Shown here: one piece after another, positions 16,583 through 24,681 of the stretch
How the letters are laid out: each line of letters begins with the position of its first letter
Numbering within the stretch: the stretch's first letter is position 1
DNA from: Caryophanales bacterium UBA4694
Lineage (GTDB): Bacteria > Bacillota_I > Bacilli_A > RFN20 > CAG-288
Assembly: GCA_002404835.1 (NCBI GenBank)
Contig: DHKM01000009.1
Coordinates: forward strand, 1 to 33,855
DNA: 33,855 bases
Reading direction: 5' to 3'
Translations under genes and position numbers: made by a program
The notes under the pieces: generated by a model
The model's input: the letters and a program-made list of their open reading frames with translations, nothing else
What the model was told of the DNA's origin: nothing
The model's database searches: none

Positions 16583-17287
16583 TTATTTCTTATGGGTTTC
16601 TGCAAATACTTCCTGCAAAATTTCTTCTCTAAACTCATCAGTGGCAGAATAATCATCGATTTTTCCGGAATTTTCCTTTGCGAGTTCGTCTCTCAACACA
16701 CAGGTGAGGACATCAATGGCCAAATTCTTCACCCCATCGTTGTTGATGATCAAATCTGCGTAATTGCTCGATGGTTGGATAATTTCGTCATACATAGGTT
16801 GGACCGTCGTAAAATACTGATTAACAATATTCTCATAGGACCTTCCCCTTTCTTTAGAATCACGTATCATTCTTCTTAAGAATCGTCTTTCCGAACTCGC
16901 TGAGATAAAGACTCTCAAATCACCAATATCTCTCAGTTTCTTGTCAACAAGAGCCATGATTCCCTCGACGATAACGATAGGGTTGGGTTTGACGATTTCG
17001 ATTTTTTCTGACCTGGTATGCTGAACGAAATCATAAACAGGTTTTTTTATTTCTTGATCGTTTTTCAAAGCAAAAACTTGTTCTCTTAGAAGTTTCCAAT
17101 CAAATGCTTTTGGGTGGTCGTAATTCGTTTTCACTCTTTCCGAAAAGGGTAGACTAGATTGGTCTTTATAATAGTCATCTAAGGTTATTCTGGTAACATT
17201 ATCTCTACCGATGTTTTCAATTACGTTTGCCGTAACAAACGATTTTCCTGAGCTACTTCCTCCACCCACCAAGATGATTCTTGCCAT
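16583..17287 (-). CDS. udk: Uridine kinase
   Basis: 234 aa. Phosphorylates uridine and cytidine to UMP and CMP using ATP or GTP in pyrimidine salvage. The P-loop is VGGGSSSGKS (residues 7-16), then ITLDDYYKDQ, the NYDHPKAFDW substrate-site motif, YDFVQHTR, and IVIVEGIMAL (Walker B-like). The core matches the 211-aa B. subtilis enzyme. The last ~25 residues are an acidic extension. GAGGAG lies 7 bases before the ATG. Together with the phosphorylase at 1986 it gives a two-step route from pyrimidine base plus ribose-1-phosphate to nucleotide. Confidence 0.95.
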   Translation of the reverse strand: MARIILVGGGSSSGKSFVTANVIENIGRDNVTRITLDDYYKDQSSLPFSERVKTNYDHPKAFDWKLLREQVFALKNDQEIKKPVYDFVQHTRSEKIEIVKPNPIVIVEGIMALVDKKLRDIGDLRVFISASSERRFLRRMIRDSKERGRSYENIVNQYFTTVQPMYDEIIQPSSNYADLIINNDGVKNLAIDVLTCVLRDELAKENSGKIDDYSATDEFREEILQEVFAETHKK

Positions 17288-17420
17288 ATTGTTTCTCCTC
17301 TAACGTGGATATTTTATAACGGAATCAAACAATTATTAAGTTTTTTTCGAAGAAAGGCTTTCATTTTTGAAAGACTAGGATAAAATATATTTGCTTAATA
17401 AATTGGAGGTCAGTTACATT

Positions 17421-18692
17421 ATGAAACTGAATAAGTTATTGGTATGTTTGGCATTGATTGGTTTGGGAGCTACATCCTGTACTCCGAGAAACAGATCCAA
17501 TGGTGGAATTTGTGGTGGTGGAAGTACTGCTAGTGGAAGTAATACCGGTGAAAGTGGTGCCGGTGTCAAGTTTGATACAACTGATCCTTACAAAGGCGTT
17601 TTAAAGGGTCTTGATACAAGCAAGGCGATGAAGGATTACAAAGGAAACGTTACAAACAAGGGATACGTTGCTTCTGACAATGTCTGCTATGGTTGGACAG
17701 ATTATACTGTTGAATCCTGGGGCGGTGCTAAATATGGTGTCGCAGTCAAATTGACGTTCAACGAATTAGGTTTGGTCGAAGATATCGAAATAGGTGCTCC
17801 TGCTGACGGATACACGAACTTCTCCTCCAACTATGGTGATGGTTCCATCATGGCTACCGGACAGGAAATCTATCTTACCAAATATTTGAAATCCGAAAGA
17901 GCAAACATCCTTGCCGTCATCAAAGGAAAGTCTGCGCCGGAGCTTTTGAGTGCTTTCGGTGGACTCAAGTGCGATGATTCTGGAGCTGAAGGAATGGAAA
18001 AGTGGAAGGTTAGAGAAGATGATACCTATGATTTCATGGGAACCGGAGCCACTCAGACAGATACTAGACTCCAGATTGCCATCTTCAACGCCTGTTTTGC
18101 ATACGTTTCAACTGATAACGGATACAAAAAATATGATCCATTCTACAATGATGGCGCTTATCTTATCCCAACGGAAATGGCAGATGAAGCAAAAGCATTG
18201 ATTGATGTTGCATCTGACACCGAAAAGAAGATTACAGGACATGCTTTAAAATTGAGTGATGGACTCTACGTCGGTTTTGCCGCCTATCAGGTTCCTGCTT
18301 GGTATTCCTACTATGGTGCAGGTATATTGGTCAATGTCGATACAGATAACAAAATCCAGGAAATCACCCTTGGATATCCAGTAGATGTCGGCAGCACCTG
18401 GCACAATTTCACTCCGTCTTACATTGCTACAAATCCTACTGCATATTGGAATTATGTCACTAATATTGAAGGCAACGTTGAAGGTCTTCTATTGGACCAG
18501 ACTGTGAATCAGGAACTCATCAATAAAGTCAATAAGGCTTCCATGGTGATTCCGGAAAATGGTAAAGAAGGTGGAAGCCAAAGCATCGAAGGTGCACAGG
18601 ATTTTGTCGAAGCAGCTGGTGCCACTCAAAGTAGCGCTCGTATGAATATGGCTATCTCTGCTGTACTTACTGAAATCCTCAACAACAAATAG
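17421..18692 (+). CDS. Lipoprotein with two tandem FMN-binding-like domains
   Basis: 423 aa. The signal peptide ends ATSC (Cys20), followed by a Gly/Ser-rich linker to about residue 50. The rest contains two related units, roughly 55-230 and 255-423. Each has an aromatic strand region (GWTDYTVESWGGAKYGV; GFAAYQVPAWYSYYGAG), a strand ending in an acidic 'I.EI..G' run, and a helix preceded by GATQT or GATQSS (about 209-213 and 400-405). The second half of each unit matches the FMN_bind pattern, in which the Thr/Ser of (S/D)GATxT/S is flavinylated by ApbE, as in NqrC, RnfG and PplA. A covalent flavin redox role outside the cell is therefore inferred. The start at 17421 has GGAGG 11 bases upstream. 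Confidence 0.75.
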   Translation: MKLNKLLVCLALIGLGATSCTPRNRSNGGICGGGSTASGSNTGESGAGVKFDTTDPYKGVLKGLDTSKAMKDYKGNVTNKGYVASDNVCYGWTDYTVESWGGAKYGVAVKLTFNELGLVEDIEIGAPADGYTNFSSNYGDGSIMATGQEIYLTKYLKSERANILAVIKGKSAPELLSAFGGLKCDDSGAEGMEKWKVREDDTYDFMGTGATQTDTRLQIAIFNACFAYVSTDNGYKKYDPFYNDGAYLIPTEMADEAKALIDVASDTEKKITGHALKLSDGLYVGFAAYQVPAWYSYYGAGILVNVDTDNKIQEITLGYPVDVGSTWHNFTPSYIATNPTAYWNYVTNIEGNVEGLLLDQTVNQELINKVNKASMVIPENGKEGGSQSIEGAQDFVEAAGATQSSARMNMAISAVLTEILNNK

Positions 18693-18711
18693 TATTTCCC
18701 GAATCATAGAA

Positions 18712-18740
18712 AACTGCCTCTGTTTATGAGGCAGTTTTTT
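18712..18740 (+). terminator. Terminator of the FMN-binding lipoprotein gene
   Basis: AACTGCCTC (18712-18720) and GAGGCAGTT (18728-18736) form a 9-bp stem, followed by six T residues. It lies about 20 bases after the stop codon. Confidence 0.92.
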
Positions 18741-18790
18741 GTTATTTGTTTAATAATTTCATCCCATCCCTTTGATAAAGTCAGTTAGTA

Positions 18791-18819
18791 TGGACTTATC
18801 ATTTCTTTTTCGTTATAAC
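18791..18819 (+). promoter_or_regulatory. Candidate promoter of the oxidoreductase-hypA operon
   Basis: TGGACT (18791-18796), 17 bases, TATAAC (18814-18819). The leader to the ATG at 18847 is about 20 bases and includes purine-rich GGAAAAGGG. Confidence 0.5.
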
Positions 18820-18846
18820 TAAGAGGTAAGGAAAAGGGCTTTCACA

Positions 18847-19125
18847 ATGAGAAAAATCACAATCCGAAGAAGTCAGGAAAACGAAGAGAAGCCGATTGAT
18901 ATGCAGGTTATCATAGATAACAAAGAGATTCCATGTATATTGAAGAAAGAAGATAAAGAAGTTACTTTCGAACTAAGTAACTCTGAACATACCATTCAGG
19001 TAGGTTTTATTTTTAGAGACAAAGAATACCGTTCTAACGCTTTCTTTTTCCTTGGAAAAAAGGACATTGTCTTGTTTATGAAAAAATCATCCAGCAGGAT
19101 TTCGTTGACCATTGAAGGCAAATAA
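18847..19125 (+). CDS. Small protein of unknown function (92 aa)
   Basis: 92 aa, basic, with alternating hydrophobic residues suggesting an all-beta fold: VIIDNKEIPCILKKEDKEV, then FELSNSEHTIQVGFIF. No signal peptide, membrane segment or family I recognise. One Cys is present. It ends 16 bases before the oxidoreductase start, with its own promoter upstream, so it is probably co-expressed with that gene. Nothing in the sequence supports a specific role. Confidence 0.7.
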   Translation: MRKITIRRSQENEEKPIDMQVIIDNKEIPCILKKEDKEVTFELSNSEHTIQVGFIFRDKEYRSNAFFFLGKKDIVLFMKKSSSRISLTIEGK

Positions 19126-19141
19126 AAGAGGAAATTTTACA

Positions 19142-21859
19142 ATGAAACTAGAAAACCAGATCTTATGGGAAGGTAAACCTGTTGCCGATGGAGATAAGCC
19201 ACTTCGTAAGAAGATTGTGAAAGTAGCCAAGATGATTGGCGGCCCTTCTGGAATGCTAAACAAAATCGATGCCAATGCCCCTGAATATTATTCTCTGGCT
19301 GGTTCTGTAAGTGATACGGAATGCGATTTTCTCTTGTCGATGGGACTTAGAAAGATTCGAACAGATTCCTATATGGCTGAGAAGCTGAGATGGCCGATTG
19401 AAAAGGTACATGAAATCGCGGATCATTTAGGATACCTTGGAACAATCCGTACCGATCTTTGCAAAGATGGACACTATGAGTACTTTCTTCCTATTTTTGC
19501 TCCCGGTCTTTTGGAAATCATGGTAATTTCGCCAAACGCAAAAGATCATCCGGAAATCAGAAGAGCTTTCAACGAATATACCCACGATAGACTTCAAACC
19601 ATGGCAAGTATGCTTCCAAATGGTTACGGATTGATGCGAGTCATTCCAATCAAACGCTCTCTTCCCAAAGGCGAACCAGTTGATGAACGTGATGATATTG
19701 AATACTATTTAAACAAATATGATCGTTTTTCTATTGGTCCCTGTTCTTGCAGAACCTGCCGAACCGAACTCGGTGAGGGATGCGGTCATCTTGCTGAAGA
19801 CCGATGCCTGAAATTAGGAAAAGCTGCTGACTATTTCATCCGTACAAACAAGGATCGTGAAGTCACGAGAGAAGAAGCTAGAGAGATTATCGAAAAGTGC
19901 GAAGACGAAGGATTGATGCATTGCATTCCTTCCATCGAAGGCATCAAATACGGTAACACGACAGCCATCTGTGATTGCTGCGGTTGTGCCTGTTTTGGGT
20001 TAAGACCGGCAGAAGAATTCAAAACGAATGAAGCAGTAGCCTCCAATTATCGTTGCGAAATCAATTCGGATAACTGCGTTGCCTGTGGACGCTGTGTAGA
20101 AAACTGTCCAGTCAATGCAATCCGGCTATCTACCAAGCTGCCTTTGAAAAAAGAAATCAAACTTGTCATGGCGAAACCATTAGGTTGTAACACAGTCAAA
20201 GTAGCAAAATTCAATCATGACTATCGTTTCAACAGAAAAGATGTCTATGAAGAAACTGGAACCGCCCCGTGTAAGACTTGGTGTCCCGCTCACATCGCGG
20301 TACAAGGATATATCGAGAAAGCAAGTGAAGGCAAATATGAAGAAGCTTTAGAATTAATCAAAAGAGAGAATCCTTTCCCAGCTGTATGCGGGAAAATTTG
20401 CAATCATGCTTGTGAAGCACATTGTACTCGTGGTTCAGTAGATGAGGCAATTGCCATCGATGATATCAAAATGTTCATCGCAAGAAGAGATTTGGATCCA
20501 AAGACACGTTATATTCCCAAGAAGATTCATGATTATTCTGATAAAAAGATTGCCATTATAGGTTCCGGTCCTTCTGGTCTTAGTTGCGCCTATTATCTTG
20601 CACAACTCGGCTATGATATCACCGTCTTCGAAAAAGAGAGCAAACTTGGAGGTATGATGACTCTTGGAATTCCAAGTTTCCGCTTGGAAAAAGATATTGT
20701 CAACGCAGAAATTGATATCATAAAAGAACTTGGCGTCAAATTCAGAACCAATTGCGAAGTTGGTAAAGATGTCACAATTCCAGAACTTAGATCACAAGGC
20801 TATAAGGGTTTCTTTGTCGCAATAGGTGCACAACTTTCCCGTAAGCTTTCTGTTCCTGGAGAAGACGATAAGAGAGTTATCGGAGGAATCGATTTCCTTA
20901 GAAATGTAAATCTTGGAAATGCCGAAACGTTATCTGGGAATGTAGTCGTTGTCGGAGGCGGAAATGTAGCAATCGATGTCGCTAGAACAGCTCTGCGCCA
21001 GGGGGCTCAACACGTTGACCTTTATTGCTTGGAACAAAGAGAGGAAATGCCTTCTGCAAAAGAAGAAATCAAGGAAGCAGAAAAGGAAGGCATCGTAATC
21101 CACAATGGGTGGGGTCCAAAGGAAATCACTGCCACCGATGTCATATTCAAAAAATGTACACATGTGAAAGATGAAAGCGGACATTTTAATCCCGACTATG
21201 ACGAAAATACCACAACAAACGGAAAAGCCGATTTTGTCTTAGTAGCAATTGGGCAGGCTTTCAATTATGGAAAACTCTTCGAAGAAAGCGAAGTAGAACT
21301 TTCCAGAAGAAAAACAGTCATCGCCGATCGTCTAACGCGTCAATCCACGGAGCCGGATATTTTCGTCGGTGGTGATATCTACAATGGTCCGAATTTCTGC
21401 ATTGCTGCCATCGCAGATGGTAAGCAGGCTGCCATTTCACTGCATCGTTACGTCCAACCTGGTCAGTCCCTGGATGCAGGAAGAGACCATAGAGACTATT
21501 CTCAGGTCGATATCGATAATGTCCAATTAGGCGGTTTTGACAGAGCTCCTCGCCAAATCCCGGCTGTCGGTCCCGTGGATACCAAATCCTATAAAGACAA
21601 TCGTGGCTATTTCACCGAAGAGCAGATCAAAAAAGAAGCTTCGCGTTGTTTGAAATGCGGACGTGCCATCGTAGACCCAAATATGTGTGTCGGTTGCGGT
21701 CAATGTGTTCTCCAATGTAAATTCGATGCGGCTCATCTAATTAAGAAAACGGCTATTTATGGAAAGGATTTTTCTTCGATGATGACTCAGGCAATCGGTC
21801 ATACGCTTAAACGAGGTGTAAAAATTGCATTGAATGCCGTAAAACCGGAGAAAGAATAA
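19142..21859 (+). CDS. Multi-[4Fe-4S] NAD(P)H/FAD oxidoreductase (GltD-like fusion)
   Basis: 905 aa. Residues ~1-330 are an Fe-S domain with Cys clusters CSCRTC (about 201), CDCCGCACFG (about 277) and the ferredoxin motif CVACGRCVENCPVNAI (about 313). Residues ~375-450 are a GltD/DHODB-type Fe-S domain (CKTWCPAHIAVQGY, CGKICNHACEAHCTRG). Residues ~470-800 are a two-dinucleotide-site reductase (IIGSGPSGLSCAYYLA for FAD, VVVGGGNVAIDVARTA for NAD(P), then FVGGDIYNG). The C-terminus has another ferredoxin module (CVGCGQCVLQCKFDAA). It is soluble and likely moves electrons between NAD(P)H and ferredoxin or an unknown acceptor. Start 19142 has AGAGGAAA upstream. HypA follows after 4 bases. Confidence 0.9.
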   Translation: MKLENQILWEGKPVADGDKPLRKKIVKVAKMIGGPSGMLNKIDANAPEYYSLAGSVSDTECDFLLSMGLRKIRTDSYMAEKLRWPIEKVHEIADHLGYLGTIRTDLCKDGHYEYFLPIFAPGLLEIMVISPNAKDHPEIRRAFNEYTHDRLQTMASMLPNGYGLMRVIPIKRSLPKGEPVDERDDIEYYLNKYDRFSIGPCSCRTCRTELGEGCGHLAEDRCLKLGKAADYFIRTNKDREVTREEAREIIEKCEDEGLMHCIPSIEGIKYGNTTAICDCCGCACFGLRPAEEFKTNEAVASNYRCEINSDNCVACGRCVENCPVNAIRLSTKLPLKKEIKLVMAKPLGCNTVKVAKFNHDYRFNRKDVYEETGTAPCKTWCPAHIAVQGYIEKASEGKYEEALELIKRENPFPAVCGKICNHACEAHCTRGSVDEAIAIDDIKMFIARRDLDPKTRYIPKKIHDYSDKKIAIIGSGPSGLSCAYYLAQLGYDITVFEKESKLGGMMTLGIPSFRLEKDIVNAEIDIIKELGVKFRTNCEVGKDVTIPELRSQGYKGFFVAIGAQLSRKLSVPGEDDKRVIGGIDFLRNVNLGNAETLSGNVVVVGGGNVAIDVARTALRQGAQHVDLYCLEQREEMPSAKEEIKEAEKEGIVIHNGWGPKEITATDVIFKKCTHVKDESGHFNPDYDENTTTNGKADFVLVAIGQAFNYGKLFEESEVELSRRKTVIADRLTRQSTEPDIFVGGDIYNGPNFCIAAIADGKQAAISLHRYVQPGQSLDAGRDHRDYSQVDIDNVQLGGFDRAPRQIPAVGPVDTKSYKDNRGYFTEEQIKKEASRCLKCGRAIVDPNMCVGCGQCVLQCKFDAAHLIKKTAIYGKDFSSMMTQAIGHTLKRGVKIALNAVKPEKE

Positions 21860-21863
21860 TAAA

Positions 21864-22205
21864 ATGCATGAACTTGGTCTCTGTGGCGAAATCGTAGATA
21901 CTCTTGTCTCTTTGAAAGAAGAACAGAAACTGAATCAGATTACTTCCGTGACTTTGCGTCTTGGAGAAGAGACCGCTGTCGTTCCCCGTTACATGGTAGA
22001 ATGTTGGCCGGCTGTCATTGAGAATTCTCCTTTGCAGGGATGTAAACTGAAGATAGAAATAGTCAAAGCAACTGGCAGATGCCACGAATGTGACTATATA
22101 TTCCCTTTAAAAGAAAATCATTTGAAATGTCCGAAATGCGGGTGTGAGGATTTTGATACGGTAACGGGATTCGAATACGAAATCTCTGAAATTTTGGTCA
22201 AATGA
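21864..22205 (+). CDS. hypA: HypA-type nickel metallochaperone
   Basis: 113 aa. It begins MHELGLC, with His2 and Glu3 of the nickel site. A zinc ribbon follows in the second half (CHECDYIFPL... CPKCGCEDF, two CxxC pairs). The length is normal. HypA delivers nickel to [NiFe]-hydrogenase with HypB, but neither HypB, other Hyp proteins nor hydrogenase subunits are in this window. It follows the 905-aa oxidoreductase by 4 bases (GGAG is 13 bases upstream, in the oxidoreductase gene). A hairpin ends the transcript. Confidence 0.92.
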   Translation: MHELGLCGEIVDTLVSLKEEQKLNQITSVTLRLGEETAVVPRYMVECWPAVIENSPLQGCKLKIEIVKATGRCHECDYIFPLKENHLKCPKCGCEDFDTVTGFEYEISEILVK

Positions 22206-22210
22206 ATTTT

Positions 22211-22243
22211 AAAAGTGAATCGGCTGAAATCTGGTTCACTTTT
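22211..22243 (+). terminator. Terminator after hypA
   Basis: AAAAGTGAA (22211-22219) and TTCACTTTT (22235-22243) form a 9-bp stem; the T-tract is part of the stem. Symmetry means it can also act in the other direction. Confidence 0.6.
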
Positions 22244-22246
22244 CTC

Positions 22247-22274
22247 TTGTTTTTATGTCAATTAATGACATAAT
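22247..22274 (+). promoter_or_regulatory. Promoter with internal inverted repeat, nuclease gene
   Basis: -35 TTGTTT (22247-22252), 16 bases, -10 CATAAT (22269-22274). A perfect 7-bp inverted repeat, TATGTCA-ATTAA-TGACATA (22254-22272), fills the spacer and enters the -10. A protein bound there would block RNA polymerase. Transcription would begin only 2-3 bases before the ATG at 22284, and no Shine-Dalgarno is present. Confidence 0.5.
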
Positions 22275-22283
22275 GAAAGTATT

Positions 22284-23795
22284 ATGAAAAAATTATATAA
22301 AATTATTTCCTGCCTATTCTTGGCACTGAACATTACTTCCTGCGATTATTCAAAAAGCAATACTGCTTCGATCAGCAAAGTAAACACAACCATTTCCTCT
22401 ACCTCCGAAGATACCAGCAAAAAAACAAATTCGGAAAACAAGTCTTCTTCTATATCTGCCAATGGTTCTTCTGTAAAACCATCCACAGATTCAAAGTCTT
22501 CTCAGGCTACAGCCTCTTCCTCCATCTCCAAACCAAGCACAAGCACCATCAAACCGGAGGATTTGAAACCCTATTGGAACGGACTCGATTTTTCCACATA
22601 CGGAAACACATTCCGGGGTGCATTACAAAAACTCATCAATAATACAGGAAACAAGACAATAGGATATAGCAACAACAATGCTGTCTTAAGTCAATCCGAC
22701 AAAGCTCTAAATGGAGATGGAATTATCCCATTCTATCATGGAGAAAATGATTCCATAACCTCGAATTGGAATAAAGAACATGTCTGGCCCAATTCCAGAG
22801 GAGCTGGTAAAACAAAACTTGGTTCTGATCCCCATATGCTCCGCCCGACCGATTCCAAAGAGAATTCTTCCAGAAGTAATTATTTCTATGGAAATGGTCT
22901 TAACGACGGCGGCAATACTTGGGATCCAGCCTCTCTAGGCTATGAGCCAGCAAGAGGTGAAGCCGCTCGAATCATTTTCTATTGCGCGACAAGATACTTC
23001 AATACCTGTGGAACAGGTGGCACAAGCAACGGAAATGCAGCAATTGAGCTTTCGAATAATCCTAGGGACAACAAAGACCTTCATACGATGGGTAGGCTTG
23101 ATCGCTTAGTGGAATGGAATAGAAAGTATCCCGTCACCAAACAGGAAATAAGAAGAAATGAATATCTATACAAACAAGGTTTTGGACGAAATCCGTTTAT
23201 CGACCACCCATCATTAGCGGATTACATCTGGGATTCCAATGGAATAAGAACTTCAAAATTCGATGGTTCATGGACAACGAATCCTGGAGGTGATTCTAAC
23301 ATTCCCGATGTTCCTAGTCAGGAAACTTATGAATACGATATAGTCACCGATCTCAGCAAACTTAAAGATCCCGATTTTGTTTCCATTATCGGAACAGAAT
23401 CCAATGTTTTTGCCGGTTTAAAAGGGCAAGCCAAAAATGAATCGAGACCATGGTATTTGGATTCTCAGACTGTAACTTATGACTCAGGAAAAATCCGATC
23501 CACCGGCGAGCTTACAAAATTCGAAATTGAAAAGAATGCCAATGGATTATATACCTTCAAAACCAATAATAGTTATTTGTTCCATTATATCGATGGCACC
23601 CACTATTCCATCGGGGTAGGCAAGGAACCGACGAATAACGGTTCGATTTATTGGGACTGCACAATGGACGTGGATGGTTCCGTTACTTTAAAAGGTGAAC
23701 AAAATGTCTATCTAACCTTCCAATCAAAATACGGTACATTTTCAGGAAGTAAATCCTCTATCGATGCAATTCGATTTGTCCAATCGAGCAGGTAA
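22284..23795 (+). CDS. Lipoprotein Endonuclease I family nuclease
   Basis: 503 aa. The signal peptide ends ITSC (Cys20). Residues ~21-95 are a Ser/Thr/Lys linker. Residues ~95-335 are the Endonuclease I domain: WNKEHVWPNSRG holds the His of the beta-beta-alpha metal site, then SDPHMLRPTDSKENSSRSN, RGEAARIIFYCATRY and the C-terminal hallmark RNPFIDHPSLADYIW. Such enzymes degrade DNA non-specifically outside the cell, for nutrient recovery or competition. The last ~150 residues are an extra domain rich in Tyr, Ser and Thr that I do not recognise; it may be an OB-like or binding module. The promoter has an operator-like repeat and the mRNA looks nearly leaderless. Confidence 0.93.
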   Translation: MKKLYKIISCLFLALNITSCDYSKSNTASISKVNTTISSTSEDTSKKTNSENKSSSISANGSSVKPSTDSKSSQATASSSISKPSTSTIKPEDLKPYWNGLDFSTYGNTFRGALQKLINNTGNKTIGYSNNNAVLSQSDKALNGDGIIPFYHGENDSITSNWNKEHVWPNSRGAGKTKLGSDPHMLRPTDSKENSSRSNYFYGNGLNDGGNTWDPASLGYEPARGEAARIIFYCATRYFNTCGTGGTSNGNAAIELSNNPRDNKDLHTMGRLDRLVEWNRKYPVTKQEIRRNEYLYKQGFGRNPFIDHPSLADYIWDSNGIRTSKFDGSWTTNPGGDSNIPDVPSQETYEYDIVTDLSKLKDPDFVSIIGTESNVFAGLKGQAKNESRPWYLDSQTVTYDSGKIRSTGELTKFEIEKNANGLYTFKTNNSYLFHYIDGTHYSIGVGKEPTNNGSIYWDCTMDVDGSVTLKGEQNVYLTFQSKYGTFSGSKSSIDAIRFVQSSR

Positions 23796-23813
23796 CATTT
23801 AAGTCCCTCTCAC

Positions 23814-23845
23814 ACCACCTAGCATGCCATTCGGCACTGGGCGGT
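23814..23845 (-). other. Group II intron domain V-like hairpin
   Basis: Minus strand: ACCGCC (23840-23845) pairs with GGTGGT (23814-23819, one G-U), and an inner TGCC/GGCA stem closes a GAAT loop. Downstream comes GTGAGAGG, typical of sequence after domain V in intron 3' ends. The AGC or CGC triad assignment is uncertain; CGC is present in the 5' arm. Confidence 0.4.
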
Positions 23846-24391
23846 TTCATTACTTTTAAGTAGTTTGTCTCTCTGTTGTTCGTAATACTCATATATGTCC
23901 ACTAAACCTTTCTTTTTAAGTTTAGCAAGACTTATAGAATCTCTTACACAAGTTTTAGTTGCAACAAAATAATATCGATTTCTCATATAGGAAGTTTGTC
24001 TGATTAAGTCTTTGTTTATACCTGGCTTTTACAATCCCCGTTGTCTTTTGCCAGGGAATTTCCATTGTTTCCAAATGATTATCCTTGGCATTGTTTTGAT
24101 GTGGGCTGACAGTTCCAAAAGAAATTTCTTCATATCGCCTATCTTAAAATAATTGACCCAACTTCTTGCGACTTGGTTGAGTTTTGTTATTCTAGTGTCA
24201 AGATCAATACTCAAGTTTCTTTTGCAAAGTTGTTTGATTTCCTTAGCAAGTCGTTCTTTACTATCTTTGTACGGTCTAGCCTTGGAAGTGCCATTAGAAA
24301 AGAAAAATTCAAAACCTAAGTAACGTAAATTATTAGGTGTTGTAATCTTCGTTTTAGTAGCATTTACTTTTAAACCCAGCTTTTCTCCCAT
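23819..24391 (-). pseudogene. Group II intron maturase remnant
   Basis: Only the maturase/thumb (domain X) end of a group II intron reverse transcriptase is left. It reads GLKVNATKTKITTPNNLRYLGFEFFF, abbreviated here to its markers KVNATKTKI and YLGFEF, then NQVARSWVNYF and IIIWKQWKFP. A TAA at 24029-24031 interrupts the frame. Beyond it the same frame continues in typical intron-protein style (RNRYYFVATKTC, KGLVDIYEYYEQQRDKLLKS) to a TAG at 23819. The catalytic RT domains (FADD-type motif) are absent, so it cannot move. The adjoining RNA at 23814-23845 still folds as a domain V-like hairpin. It lies head-to-head with the nuclease gene's 3' end. Confidence 0.82.
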
Positions 24392-24492
24392 ACCTCACGA
24401 TATGAAACTTGCAAGTCGCTATAGGGTTGTTCGGCAACTAACTCCCTGAAAGATTTTCACTTTAGATACATTACATGTCCGTCATACTGAAA

Positions 24493-24522
24493 ATCACTCC
24501 TTGGACTAGTCCAAGGAGTGAT
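24493..24522. repeat. 30-bp perfect palindrome
   Basis: ATCACTCCTTGGACT followed at once by AGTCCAAGGAGTGAT: 15-bp arms with no spacer. On the minus strand it is followed by TTTTC, so a weak terminator is possible, but perfect loopless symmetry is more like a dimeric protein site or an element end. It lies 100 bases beyond the maturase fragment. The surrounding stretch 24392-24680 contains no gene I can support. Confidence 0.9.
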
Positions 24523-24681
24523 GCATAACGATGGCACCCCCTTTTTATTAACGTGTCCTTGACAAAGGGTACACATTAGAAGAAAACTGTAAACAAACCG
24601 ATTTTTTATATTTTCTTCTGCTTAATTCCTATACTTTGCGGCTGGATTATTTATCCAATCCTACGTAACATTTCATTATTC

